This document shows, piece after piece, positions 9,940-22,617 of a stretch of 64,000 nt of DNA; within the stretch, counting starts at the first letter, position 1, and the number at the start of each line of letters is the position of its first letter. The DNA is taken from positions 11,361,208 through 11,425,207 of the forward strand of contig CM034310.1 in the NCBI GenBank assembly GCA_019925795.1, written 5' to 3'. The stretch is from Dendrobium chrysotoxum (Eukaryota > Streptophyta > Magnoliopsida > Asparagales > Orchidaceae). Below the pieces are notes generated by a model. That model was not told the origin of the DNA. It saw only the letters and a program-made list of their open reading frames with translations, and did not search any database. The translations under genes and the position numbers were made by a program.

Positions 9940-11410
9940 TGAAAGTTTGAAAGGGATGTTAAGCCCTAGTGAACTAGTCCCGAGGCTAACTAAGAGGGGG
10001 GTGAATTGGATATTTGAAATAAAACAAAAATCTTTTTATAACTTGCAGCGGAAACAAATTAAAACAACGATAAAAAAGATCAATCACAGATATCACCCAA
10101 GCAGATAATCGTAACAAAATAAAGTGCGGAAAAATAATAAGAAAGAACACACCAGATTTATAGTGGTTCGGTCCAACCTGACCTACGTCCACTCCTCAGA
10201 GGCACCCTCCAAGTATTGCACTAAACCAAAAGTGTCTCTCCTTCAGCCCCCACAGCTAGGCGGAGAAGCCCTTACAAAATCACTTCCACCTTCCCCGATG
10301 CGGCGGAGTAGCCAGGTCTTTTAACACCAAAGAGCACTTCTTCTTCCCAAAACATCCTTCGTGATAAGCCTTGAATCCGACGGTACTTAGGCGCAAGCCT
10401 GTCGGAGCAACCGTGTGAACCCCCTCACACTCCCTCGAGAAACCCCCTTCCCAGGCTCTTCTCCCTCTCAAACTCCACCCTTTCCTCTCTCCATTTCAAG
10501 CTCTCTCTTCAAGTTTTCTCCAAAAGAACGAAGCCTCAATGGCTGCCAAAGACACTTATCAAGTGCCTTGAGAAAGCTTAAATAAAGAGCTCCAAAAACC
10601 CTTCCATATTAGTTCTGGTGGCAAATATCATCCAGGACGATCGCCGGATCGTCAAGGATGATATGCTCTAAAAGACGACTTCAAAAAACCCTAAAAACTC
10701 AATTCTGCCGCCAAAGATCGTCCAGGATGATCTCAGGATCGTCCAGGATGATGTGCTCCAAAAGGCGGCTTCAGAAAACCCTAAAAACTCAATTCTGTCG
10801 CCAAAAATCGTCCAGGACGATCGCAGGATCGTCCAGGACGATGTGCAGAATTTGACCTGATAGTCCCGTACGATCCTGGGATAGTCCAGGACGATCAGAA
10901 CAAATTTTGCCCAAATCGTCCCGTACGATATATAGATCATCCAGGACGATTAGAACAAATTTTGACTCTTAAATCCTTGCCTAAATTGTCGTGGCGGCTA
11001 GGGTTTTGAGATCATATTGGATCGTCTAGGACGATATAAATATCATCCAGGACGATTAGTTCAATGAACAGATCATCGTGGACGATCAGAAATCATCCAG
11101 TATGATTTGTTCAAAAGTTGGACTTCTGGTTTTGACAGGATCTCACTCCCCCCTAAGTATGTGTACATATGGTCATAAATAAACATATACCATTACAGGA
11201 CTTGACTCAAGGAATTAAAAAGTACATCAATGAGAAATATAATAAAGCCTATTCTACTCATTCTTGAGTCTTGAATCTTTCTTGTATTGATGCATGCTGT
11301 TCCAGAAATGTTAGTACACACATAAATAAATATACATTCCAAATATTAGAAGATGTGAGCATAATGTTTGTTATCATCAGAATAGAAACATGTGAGCCCG
11401 AGTCATAACA
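9940..11410 (-). repeat. Element C upstream (5') LTR
   Basis: Starts TGAAAGTTTG, ends AGTCATAACA, followed by the GATTT target duplication. It contains a TATA-like box (TTTATTTAA near 10578-10586, minus) and a palindrome array at 10625-11110. Confidence 0.9.
10625..11110. repeat. Palindrome array in element C 5' LTR
   Basis: Same array as at 6770-7255, with copies of ATCGTCC-A-GGACGAT and variants. Confidence 0.85.
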
Positions 11411-11677
11411 GATTTGAACAAAAATTGAACAGAAACTCTAACTCACTAAAACTCTCCCCCTGAGGGTGTGTGTGCAAGGTTAGCTTGGGGATCCATTACA
11501 TTACATTTGACTCAAGAAAAATGAAAAAGTATATTAAACCTGAAGCACAAATAAACTGACTAGATCTTGAGATGGCTTGAATTATAGTTGATAAACCTGA
11601 AAGATTAGAACCTCAAACAGAAATAAAAAAGGTTTGCTATCATCAAAATCATAGTCCTTGAAACTAGATTCACAATA
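11411..11677 (-). repeat. Element B downstream LTR, part 2
   Basis: Continues the LTR cut by element C and matches 29500-29776. The terminal CA expected next to the polypurine tract appears changed to TA at 11676-11677. Confidence 0.8.
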
Positions 11678-11700
11678 ATATCCTCCTTTTTGATGATGGG
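11678..11700 (-). promoter_or_regulatory. Polypurine tract of element B
   Basis: ATATCCTCCTTTTTGATG on the + strand: a decayed version of the tract intact in elements C and E. Confidence 0.65.
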
Positions 11701-11821
11701 AAACATTTATTATTAATTCAAAATTTAGTAAATAGATACAGTGAGCATTTGGTTCAAAAGCACTAAACATTTCCATTGATAATTAACAAACTTTATAATG
11801 ACCCCCAAACAACACAAACTA

Positions 11822-11849
11822 CTCCCCCTTTTGATATGTCAAAAAGGGG
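11822..11849 (-). promoter_or_regulatory. Second polypurine tract with inverted repeat, element B
   Basis: CCCCTTTTGA at 11825-11834 faces TCAAAAAGGGG at 11839-11849, a 10-bp stem with a 4-base loop that contains the polypurine run. Confidence 0.6.
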
Positions 11850-11943
11850 AAAACACAATAAAAACATCAGCAAAAATTAAAACAAACAGTCAGAAAAAGA
11901 AAATAGTACAAGAAGTACATAAACATCAGCAAACACAAACAGA

Positions 11944-13059
11944 CTAGTAGAGAGGGGGATCCTGATCAGATGGAGGAGGAGGTGGCGGCTGAAAGAGGCT
12001 GTGGAGAGTAGCAAATTGCTCACCAAACCAGGCCATATCCTGGTCGTGCTGCTGTTGCTACTGGGCTACAAAAGCATTGAAGTGATTGACATCCTCAGCA
12101 TCCTGCTGCTCCTGGGCAATGATGTAGGAGTCAAAACATGCCTCCCATTGGTCAAACCAGTGCAACAATTGATTAAGAGGTGACTCTATATGGAGAGGGG
12201 TAAGTGTAGTGGGTCCCAGAGCAGCTTCTTCCTCCTCACCCTCAACATCCATACTGGGCTCCGGATGAAGTCGTGTACTATGCAGAACATGGAAGGAGCT
12301 GTTGGAGAAGAAGGAAGGAGGAATATTGGCTGGAACCGAATATTACAGACGAGAGCATAGGCAATGATGTGTCCTAAGGCTAGATTACGGCGTCTCTTGT
12401 GGCATGAATCCCTAATACTAGTGAGGTGTTCGATGTAGCAAAAGAGAAGATTGGTAGCATTAAAATCACGACGGGCCATGATGTAGAAGGTGGTCAGGGA
12501 GAGTAAGGGGGTTTTATGGATGCGGTCCCCAGGTTTTGGAATGATAGAGGAGCGAAGGACATACTGGATTATCCGAGCATCCTTAAGTAAGGAAGAGCAG
12601 GCATTATCATGATTGGGGACGTTGGTGTTCCTAAGAAATCTATTTGCGACACTCTAGTCAAAATCAGGATTAAATAAGATGAGATGGAGTTTGTTCGCCA
12701 GTAATTGAGAGATTGAGAATATCATGAAAGTCTTGGGTGGTTAGTTCGATAGGGTAATGATTGATAAAAGATCAGAGGGTGGAGTAAGAGGAATCGATGT
12801 GAAGGTTCACAAAGAAAATACATAAAAGCTTAGTACTAAATGGAAAAGCTAGAGTCAGGATAAATATGTGAGAAGTGTGTGCTAAAAGATCTAAGACATG
12901 ATAAGTCAGAATGTGGGGATTGCCAATTTTGGACTGTGTGATCCCCACCTCAAGGTACCACTAGAAGGCAGCTTGATCGGCTGCTTCAGGAAAGCAGGGA
13001 TCGACATTACCTCAAGAGGAACTAGCACCCTGGTGTCTTGAACGTTTACGACCAGCCAT
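11944..13059 (-). pseudogene. Element B env-like gene remnant
   Basis: Minus strand, between pol and the 3' LTR, the position of the env-like gene in Sireviruses. It starts at ATG 13059 with a basic stretch (MAGRKRSRHQG), meets a TGA after about 15 codons, and continues in pieces with frameshifts. Segments match the element D gene at 62944-64000: LTLAFPF near the N-terminus, NLALGHIIAY (NLPLGHVVGY in D) in the middle, and a C-terminal MAWFGEQF...PPPPPSDQDP (MKWFGQRF...PPPPPMDKDP in D). The conserved core looks like the 'putative plant transposon protein' domain family, but that is recognition by eye. No signal peptide or transmembrane segment is evident, so 'env-like' describes position only. 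A palindrome block and TATA-like box precede it. Confidence 0.65.
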
Positions 13060-13122
13060 GAGAAGATGATTTGAGTAGGGAGTGAAGGAGGAGTGGTGAA
13101 ACAAAATGGTGAAAATCGACTG

Positions 13123-13131
13123 TTTAAATAG
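13123..13131 (-). promoter_or_regulatory. Putative internal promoter before env-like gene (element B)
   Basis: CTATTTAAA on the minus strand, about 64 bp upstream of the env-like ATG at 13059. The preceding bases (AGCCATTTT) resemble those before the LTR box (AGCCCTT), and both follow a palindrome array. An inferred promoter; no transcript evidence. Confidence 0.45.
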
Positions 13132-13140
13132 AAAATGGCT

Positions 13141-13580
13141 AGATTATCCAAGACCATAATAGGATCATCCAGGACGATAGGGCAATAATGGTGTCCAGGA
13201 TAATTAGTCAAAAAGGTGGTCAGATTGTCCAAGATGATCAAATATCATATAGGATGGCTAGACATAGGCGATCGTCTTGGGGAGTCAGCCGGACGACCGT
13301 TGATGAAAAGTATCATCGTAGACGATTAGGTTGATCATCCAGGATGATATGAAATAAATGAACTGGACGGCCTGAATTTAAATCATCCAGCTACTTCCAC
13401 ATGGATCGTCCATGATAATGAAATGGATTGTACAGGATGATCACCAATAATTGGTGCAGACTAGCTGTTAGATCATGATGGGGATGATTTGAATGGATTA
13501 TCCAGGACAATGTATGGATCATCCAGGATGATGTATAGATCATTCTTGACGATGTGTAGATCATCCAGGATGATGTGAAG
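13141..13580. repeat. Internal palindrome array of element B
   Basis: About fifteen complete or half copies of ATCATCC-A-GGATGAT and variants (for example at about 13162, 13336, 13519 and 13562), outside any LTR, between pol and the env-like gene. Elements C and E have no counterpart between coding region and LTR. Confidence 0.75.
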
Positions 13581-14283
13581 AAAAAATTATCAGTATGAAG
13601 AATGGAGAGGAATGATCAGAGAATCCTAAAAACATACAAAAAGGAAAAATCAAAATTAAAGCCAAGACAAAGAAAAAGTGGAAACAAGAAAAACAACACT
13701 AAAATCCTTTTTTTATCGATATGCTCCAAGAAATCAGCGTTTTCCTTAATTTTTATTCAAAAGCCGATAAGAAGAAAATTGACAACACTATTAAAAGAAA
13801 TAATACACAAAGTATATCAAAAATTGACAAAGTATATCAAAAATTGACAACACTATTAATTTTAATTTTGATGAAGATTTTTATCTAAAAGAAATAATAC
13901 ACTATTAAAAGAGTTAGAGGAAGAGAAATAATCATCAATGTTTCTTCCCTTTAACAGATTCAGAGGAGTCAATCACTATTTACAAGCTTCCAAATAAAAA
14001 TAAGGCAAAACTCTCAGTCAGAAATCTAGTTTATCAGTAGTAGTGAGCAGTGATTTGATTATGAAAGAATAAATAGTAAATAAATAAATAAAAGGAAAGC
14101 ACACAAATAAAAATCTGCAAACAAAAATTAGTAGAAAATAACCATATCTGATAAGCAAATCAAATAACCAAAAATCAGCAGGGAAAGAATGCTAAAATGA
14201 AATTGACAGTCAAATCAAACAAAAAAAAACTAAGAGAAAGAAATGAAAAAAATAGAAACATCAGAAATTAGCAATCATCAGAT
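13581..14283. other. Element B noncoding spacer between pol and palindrome block
   Basis: A-rich DNA without a supported gene. 13860-14035 matches 46240-46390 in element E, so it is shared element sequence. A short direct repeat, ATATCAAAAATTGACAA, lies near 13815-13848. Confidence 0.7.
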
Positions 14284-16904
14284 TCATGCAGTTATGTCAA
14301 TCACACCCAATCTGGTCCTTAAAATATTGAATGAGTCAAAGGCCAGTGGTTTTGTAAAGATGTCAGTCAGTTAGTTTTTAGTTGCTACATGGTAAAGCTC
14401 AATGTCCCCTTTTGTAACATAGTCCCTAATGAAGTGATGCCTTATGTCAATTTGTTTGGTTCTTGAATGTTGGATAGGATTCTTAGAGATACAGATGGCA
14501 CTAGTGTTATCACATAGAACTGAAATTGTGCCAATAGATAATCCTAACTCCAAAACTTATTGCTTCAACCAAAGGACTTGGGCCATAAAACTTCCTAAGG
14601 CAATGTACTCAGCTTTAGTAGTGGAAAGTGCTACAGAGTTCTATTTTTAATTGGACTAGGAGACTAAAGACTGTCCTATGAATTGGCAAGTTCTAGAGGT
14701 GCTCTTTCTATCCACTCTACATCCTGCAAAATCAAAATTAGAATATCCAATAATCTCAAAAGAAGTGTTGTGCCTAGGATACCAGATTCCTAGGTTTGGG
14801 GTCCCCCTAAGAGATATCTGAGGATTCTCTTAACTACAGTCAGGTGGGATTCCTTAGGATCAACTTGAAATATAGCACAAATATAAACACTAAATATGAT
14901 ATCAGGTCGGCTAGCAGTTAGGTAATGCAATGATCTTATTATTCCTCTATACTTCTTTTGATCAACAGATTTTCATTTGAATCCTTATTTAACTGAACAT
15001 TGGAGCTCATGAGAGTATTAATTGGCTTGGCTTTATCCATTTCATATTTCTTCAAAATATCCTTAGTGTATTTTAATTGATTAAGAAAGTTTCCATCTTC
15101 CATTTGCCTTATACTAAAACCCAAAAAGTAGGACAATTCTCCCATCATACTCATCTCAAACTCCTTACTCATTATCTTAGAAAAATCATCACATAAATTT
15201 TTATCAAAAGATCTAAAAAGTATATCATCAATATAGATCTGGACAATGAGTAAATCATCACCTACTTTTCTCAGAAAAAGGGTGGTGTCTATGCTTTCCT
15301 TAACAAAGTATCTTTCTAATAGGAATGTGCTAAGCCTCTCATACCAAGTTCCGAGGGCCTATTTCAATCCATATAAGGCCCTTTTTAATTTGTAAACATG
15401 ATTAGGATATTAGAAACTCTCAAAGCCTGGGGGGTTGCTCTACAAAGACAACCTCTTTTTTTATCCCATTTAAAATGACACTCTTGACATCCATTTGAAA
15501 TATCTTAAATCTCTTATAACAGGCAAAGTCTAGTAGCACCCTAATGGCTTCCAATCTAGCTACAGGGGCAAAGGTCTCCTCAAAATTAATCTCTTCTATT
15601 TGGTTGTAACCCATAGCCACCGATCTTGCCTTATTCTTAACCACCACACCAGAATCATTCATTTTATTCTTAAAGATCCATTTGGTTCCAACTACACTTT
15701 GATCCTTAGGTCTTTCTACTAACTCCCAAATATCATTTCTCATAAATTGATTAAGTTCTTTTTGCGTAGCTAAGATCCAAAATTCATTAGAAAGGGCTTG
15801 ATTGATGTTGGTGGGTTCAGTCATTGAGATAAAGGCAGAATGGTTTACTTCCTTCCTAAGTCCATGCCTAGTTCTAACACCTTCAGAAGGGTCTCCTAAG
15901 ATCAGTACTTTAGGATGTTTCGAAGAATATCTCCAATCTCTAGGAAAAGTATTTTGAGGTTCTACCATATCCTCCAGATTTGTATTTTCAACTCCTTGGG
16001 CAACCTCTCTTACTTCTTCTTCTTCCTTAACTCTAGACTCCTTAGGATCAGATTCATCAAACACCACATGAGTAGTCTCCTCTACCACCAAAGTCCTCTT
16101 TTTAAACACCCTAAAGGATTTCCCCACACTAGAATAACCTAAGAACACTCCTTCATCAGATTTGGGGTCAAATTTTCCTAAGGATGATATACCATTATTC
16201 AGAATAAAAACCTTACAGCCAAAGACATGGAGGTGGGACAAGTTTGGAGTTCTACCCTTAATGATCTCATAGGGTGTCTTATTCAGATTGGATCAAAAAT
16301 TCATCCTATTCAACACATAACAGGCTATGTTCACCGCTTCTGCCCAAAAGTATTTTGGAAGTGAATACTCAGTAAGTATGTCACTAGTGGCTTCCACAAA
16401 GGTTCTGTTCTTTCTTTCAGCTACCCCATTCTGCTGAGGGCTTCTAGGAGTTAAAAAGTTGTGGCTAATCCCTTGAACCTCACAGAAGGTTCTAATTTTC
16501 TCATTTTCAAACTCCCCACCATGATTACTATGGATGGTCACACTCTCACAGCCTAACTTCTTTTGAATCCAAGTGGAGAAAGATTTAAATTCATCAAATG
16601 ACCTAGATTTATGTGATAGAAATCTAATCCAAGTGAACCTAGAGTAATCATTAATAATAAATATCCATAGACTTTACCCTGGCAGTGATAATAGGTTGAA
16701 AGATATCTATGTGAAGGACTTTTATGGGTCTAGAGGCGCTGATGTCCTTAATGGTGTGGAAAGAAGATTAGACTTGCTTCCCTAATTGATAGGTATCGCA
16801 CATGTGATCCTTAGTGAACTTAAGCTTGGGGACACCTCTAACTAAGTCCTTTTGGATAACACTTTAAAGGTTTTCATACTAGTATGACATAATCTCCTGT
16901 ACTA
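14284..16904 (-). pseudogene. Element B pol, downstream part (integrase, RT, RNase H), broken
   Basis: Minus strand; aligns throughout with the intact pol of element E (46686-49330). The stop codon is at 14284. Recognisable: integrase core with HSNHGGEF near 16530 (catalytic Asp changed to Asn) and NGVAERKNRTF; RT with YIDD at 15225-15236 (YVDD in E); the ARSVAMGYNQIEEINFEETF segment near 15600; RNase H and the SRTKQIDIRHHFIRD tail near 14440. Several stops and frameshifts separate open pieces of 60 to 273 codons, so it is dead. The 5' end is cut at 16904, just before the integrase HHCC zinc region, by the solo LTR insertion. Confidence 0.9.
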
Positions 16905-19900
16905 TGTTGTGATTGAAAAAAATATAATTTAAATTTTTTTGTTTTGATTGAAAAAAAATATAGTTTTGAAAAAGTGTTTAATTTTCTTTGGAAAAGTTAA
17001 ATTTCTGGAATTTAAATTCTATAATCGAACACTTATTATGAATGATATATCACCTCAAAAGGTGAACATATCGTTCTCTAACAGGTTCCGATTACAAATC
17101 TTGATTTATCCTGATTATCGTAGTCAAACTCAAGGAGAAACAACATATGATCCCGAAGAATCAGAATGATGTTTAATCCATTGTTTAACTATAATAATTC
17201 AGATAAGAGATCATTAATTTTATAATTAGAATTACGATTGTAATTGATATATCTATCCGGAGAAAGAAGATATCAATCACTATCGATAGTTTAAATATGA
17301 CGATAATGATCATTAGGTTTGAATTTCCTAAAGATAATTAATTAAGAGTTTTGAAAAAGCTTGATTTTGAAATCAGGTCTGGGTTTCTAAATCTCCTACG
17401 AGCGCAAGCCCTCGTAGTTAATCACATCGTAGGAAACCAAAAATTTCCTACGAAAACTCTCGATTAAAATAGCGATACGAATTTTCTTTAAGATTTCAAA
17501 GATTGATATCAAAGAAGGTTAAGGACTTGAATTTTCAAATGGGATTGGATCAAATTTGAGCAGTTATTTTTGGAGTCAAAGGAAGAAGAGTAGGAGGTAT
17601 TTTGAGATTCTGAATTACTTCAGAAACACCCCAACCTATCCTAAGTGTTGGGCTTGAATTCGATTGAAAGAGATTTTTAATTTGAATGGTCAATTTTATT
17701 AGAAGGTGGGAATTATATTCCCGGAAGATTGAGTTCTTAAGATTAGAGATTTGCCTCAGAACCTAAATCTAAAATGGGTACTGAGAATCAGTGACCTAGA
17801 ACCTAGCTAATGCAATGCAATCCTGGACTTACCCCGGCCTGGATTGGGGAGCCAGCTAAACCACCTAAACGCTTTTAAAACCATGAGTCAAAGTCTTTTA
17901 AATGTAGAGTAGTTAGGGACATTGGTTAAGATTGGTTTAAAGAATTGGGGTCGACATCTAGAGCAGATCCTAATTGACCCCTTAACATATGTTGGGTTAA
18001 ATGCTTAAGCTAGAAATGCAATTAAAGATTTAGACTCAATTTTTAATTTGTATCTAATGCAATGCATGCTAGTTGACTCGATAAAATGCTTAAATCAATA
18101 TGAAGCAGTTTTAAAATAGGCTTAAAAATAGGTTTTATTTTAGAGATTGCACAACATCCCCTTGGACAGAACTGCACCCTAATAGGTCAGGTGGTCTGCC
18201 AGAACCCGCAGGCGGGGAGGTGCCTAACACGGATGAGAAAAGTCAATATGTATGCATGAAAAACTCCCGGCGAGTTCGGGCTTACTTCTTAAGAGCGTTA
18301 GAGTTTCTATCTGAGCTTAAAAATTTTAATTTTGTTTAAGTAGAAAAAGTTAATGACCGTACCCTCACGAGCCTCCGATCGGGTTCCAGGCTAAATCAAA
18401 ATCGACATGCAATAAGCGCAAAAAAAAACTACTAAAAGCATGCAAGTCCTTAATCGCAATCAACATCAAGTAATCAAATCAATCAAATAATTAAATTAAT
18501 TAAATAAATGCTCAAACTGAAAGTACATAGGCAAGTGCCCTTAATTGTACAACCCAGGGTCTGCAGTAAAGTAAAGTGGCCGAGTACCACTGACTACAAC
18601 CCAGATTCTACTCCTAAGACTCAAGTGACTTTGAGATTTGAGATTCTTCTCGTTCTTCACTTCTTCATCTTCTTGGAACTCCTTGGATCGTCGGGTCTGG
18701 ATATCCAAATGAAAAGAAACTCCCCCTGGATAGGGGTGTTATCTTTTCTCTTTGGATACTTGAACTTCATCCTAATTTAGATCTCCAAATGGACAGAAAC
18801 TCTCCTCTAAGGGATGTTCCTTCCTCTTTGGATTCCAAATTGGATTTTAGATATCTCAATCTCAAAGTACTTTAAATAATACAACTCAAAATCAAATCAA
18901 ATTACATTAATGAAAATTAAAAAAATCTAGACTCAACAACCTGCAAGGTTATCCTAATAATCAACAGTTTAGAAATATCCCAAGCAGTTATATATTTGAA
19001 ATTAAAAAAATGCTCAATCACAGCCGCGCTTGGCCATGCTCTTTTAATTTTAAAGGGGGTCTTAGCAGTTTTCTGGAGCATTTGTGCAATTTAATAATTA
19101 TAATTTTGCCCCCTTTATTTAATGCCCTGTATGAGCATGGCCACCTGCATAAGATTGAATTAGTACAAAACGTCCCTAGCCTAGGGGTAGATCTATCGTA
19201 CAATCAATCAACTCAGAGTGCACTAAATAAATAAACAATCACATCAATATCAATTACTTAAATCTAGCAACCAGCATGCAATGAAAACCACGAAAAACTC
19301 GGCACATGCAAGTAGCAGAAAAGTAAACACTGGCCTGGCCTAAGACTAGAGTTGGTTGTCCTAGCAAACCATCTAAAGTGTGTGAGGTAGGCTGTGTGGC
19401 TTTGATATGTCCTAAATAGGGTACTTGATTGAAGTTGTTTAAAGTTCTGGTTGGTTCGAAGGCTTGAGGGAGATTTAATTTGAATTTAAATATTAATGAC
19501 TTAAAATTGATTTTAAATTTAATTTTAATTGTTTGTTGGATACCACCTTTGTTTCACACCGAGGCCGTGAAGTTTATTTCACCTTCCTTGGGGCTAATTT
19601 AATAGCCTCGTAGGCCTGGGTTACCCAGTGGTACCCGATCTAATTAAGTGATTTGATTTTAATTAAGGTTTGAAAGTTGATTAAAATTAATTAGAATTGG
19701 TTGATTGCTGGTTTTAATGTTGATTTAAGATTTTCTGGAATTTTGAATAATTTATTGAATTTTGGAATTTTCTGGATTATTTTAATCATTTAATTAAGGG
19801 GTTAAAAGTTGACTTTTTGATTTAAAATGTTTTCTGGAAATTTAATATTTTATTAAAATACTAGACCTTAATACGATCCGTTAGACAGTAAGTACACTGA

Positions 19901-21119
19901 AATTGGATTTTTCTAGATTTTATTATGAAGGTTTGAAGTTTTGACTTGAATTTGAACTAAGTTTGACCAAAAGTTGACTTTTTCAAATTTGTTTGATTTA
20001 TGGAAACTTAACATTTTTAATAAATATTAGACCTTAGGATGAGTTGTATGCCTTTGAGTTTGCTCAATTTGGAGTTTATTTGAATTAGTTATGAATTTTT
20101 GAAGTTTTGAGTATTTAATGAATTATTTAAATTGTTTAATTAGAGACCCCTCTTATGATTTGAATCCAAATGACCTCCAAACTTCTTGAAATCAAATCCA
20201 AAGGTCAGGAATGACCTAAGGAGTGATCTCTAAGTGTTTAAGAAATTTTTGGACTTTTTAATTATTTTTAATTAATTAAATTAATTAAATATTGAATTTC
20301 AATTAAAATTAAATTAAGCTTAATTTTGAAGTCCAGTCAAGGGGCTTTTATTTTTCATTGATTAAGGGTTCAATTCTGGTTAGTTTGAGGTATTATATGT
20401 AATTTTTGGATTTAAATTTGATTTATTATAATTTTTGGAAGGTTAAATAGTTTAATCAAGGTTTAAATTTGATTAGGTTGATTAAGGGGCTTAATGATCT
20501 CAAAAGTCAGTAGGAAATTTTCCTAGGGCTGAGGGTGTCTCTATGTTCAAATGGCTTGAGTTTCAAATCAATTGGAATTGAATCCTAATTATTAGAATTT
20601 TTCTAAGTTTACTAAATGAGTCCTTAATTGTTGTCCTTAGTGACACTAGGTTTGAATAGGTTCAAATCAAGGTTTTGCTAACCCTTAGATATAACATATG
20701 CATGATAAATACACATATAAACACAATCAATCCTATGTCTAAGAGAGCCTTAAACTAAGTGGTGTGTGTATGTCCTTAAACATGCATAAATTAATACTTA
20801 ATTAAATATGAACAATAATTAGATTAGTGAATGATTAGAGCATAATCATTCACTAACACTCCCACAAGATTTCTTATTCAAATATGCTGATCTATGTTTA
20901 AAATTCCAAAGTAAATCTCTCACCCTAAAATATTTAAGTATTTATGTATATATTTCAAAATAATTTCAAAATACGCTAAATCTATTCATAGAATTATATA
21001 TAGATATAGGTTTTAAATTAAGAATACTTAAGATATGATTAGGGTGATTTTAATATCTAATTGAGAGATCTACTGATCTACTAAGATCATTTGAAAATAA
21101 GTTTCTTAATTTTCAAAAT

Positions 21120-22215
21120 AATTGACTTAATATTTAATTAGATATTAATTAAATATTAAAATAATTAAGTAATTAAAATAAGTTAAAATTAATCAAGTTT
21201 TGATCTCTGAATTTGATTTCAAATTAAAGTGCTTAATTTTATGAAAATTTTGATATATTACACTTAATTTTCTGATTTAAAATGAATTTCTTATGGATTT
21301 TTGAAGTTTAAACCAATTAAAATGGATTTTTAAATAATTTTAAATTAATTAATGGTTAAAAATAATTTGAAAATTAATTAATTTAAATCTTGGGAATTTT
21401 CTGGAATTTCAAAATTATTTATATATATATATATACTAATTTTTAAAAGTATTTAAATTGTTAATTATTAATTAATATTAATTAATAATTAAATATTTAA
21501 TTAATGGAAACATAAGATATAGCTTAAATTAATTTAATTTCAAAATTAAAATAATTTAAAAGAAAATAATTAATTAATTATTTAATATTAATTAATTAAA
21601 TCATTGAAAATTAATTGATTATTTATTAAAATATTTAAAATCATTAAAATAATATTAAATAAATTAACATTAATTGAGATTTTAAAATCATTTAATATTT
21701 AACTAAAATTGTAAAATATTTAATATTAAATAATTCAATTATTAATTAAGATTATGAATCATTTAATATTAATTAAAAAAAAGTATTTAATATAAATTAA
21801 AATATTAAATAACTTAATATTAATTAAAATTTTAAAATCCATTAATGTTAATTAATATTATAAAGCATTTAATATAAATTAAAAAATAAATATATAAATT
21901 AATTATTAATTAAAGTTGTGAGTTATTTAAAATAATTAATATTTAATAATTAATATTTAATAATTAATATTTAAATAAAATATTTAATATTTTCAATGTT
22001 AATTATTAATTTATAATAATTAATATTTAAGATTAATATAGTTTTAAAATACAATTATAAAATTAGATTAATAATGATTTTTAAATTAAGAAGATTTAAT
22101 TTTTTTTTTTTTAAAATATTAATATATAATATATCTTATTATTTAAAATTAATAATTAATATTTATTTTAAAAAAAATTATAATTTAAAATGATTTTAAA
22201 AATAAATTTAAAATC
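21120..22215. repeat. AT-rich tract of the solo LTR
   Basis: Dense TTAATTAATATT-type sequence with a (TA)n run near 21420 and no coding potential. It corresponds to the AT-rich tracts at 3513-4615 and 57120-58200. Confidence 0.75.
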
Positions 22216-22403
22216 ATTTTAAACTAAAACAGCCGCGGGAACGCCACGTGGCGAGCCTGGATTGGACCTCCCAAAACGCGGTGGCGGCGCTGAGTCGGTC
22301 CACGTGGCGAAATCTAGCTCGTCTGATTCAAACCACGGCTACGGGAGGGGCACGTGGCGGCATCAGGGTGGTTCGCTTAACCGCGGCTAATGATTGCCAC
22401 GGG

Positions 22404-22436
22404 GGCAATCATTAGCATTAAATGCTAATGATTGCC
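22404..22436. other. Perfect 33-bp palindrome in solo LTR
   Basis: Two 16-bp arms around a single A: GGCAATCATTAGCATT against AATGCTAATGATTGCC. A third AATGATTGCC copy just upstream (22389-22398) can pair with the same arm. Positional counterpart of 3408-3457. Confidence 0.85.
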
Positions 22437-22589
22437 GGCGACGGGCCGCAATCACTTAACCACGTCAGCACTATCCTACACCGTTTGATCGCCCGCTGTA
22501 ATGATTTAACGGCTACGATTTGTCCGGACAGAGATATCAGCCGCCGGATCAAGTCGGCAGTTAATCAGAACCGCAGAATGGCTCAATCA

Positions 22590-22617
22590 AGACCATTGAT
22601 CAGAATATCAACGGTCT
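22590..22617. other. Inverted repeat in solo LTR
   Basis: AGACCATTGAT and ATCAACGGTCT arms (one G-T type mismatch) around a 6-base centre. Positional counterpart of the hairpins at 3222 and 56825: the flanks CGCCCTAG and CCGCAGAAT are shared. Confidence 0.65.

Larger units (their letters stand above)
6084..11410 (-). mobile_element. Element C: gag-only Sirevirus-like retrotransposon
   Basis: Minus-strand element with two LTRs of about 1471 bp (6084-7555 and 9940-11410), termini TG...CA and a perfect 5-bp target duplication GATTT (6079-6083 and 11411-11415). The interior of only 2.4 kb holds a PBS, a broken gag and polypurine tracts. There is no trace of protease, integrase, reverse transcriptase or RNase H, so it could move only with enzymes from a relative such as element E. 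It lies within an LTR of element B and is therefore younger than B. Confidence 0.9.

Noticed and set aside
10658..10940. Overlapping frames of 65 and 90 codons on both strands
   Set aside because: They read the palindrome array of element C and its tandem context; no protein features.
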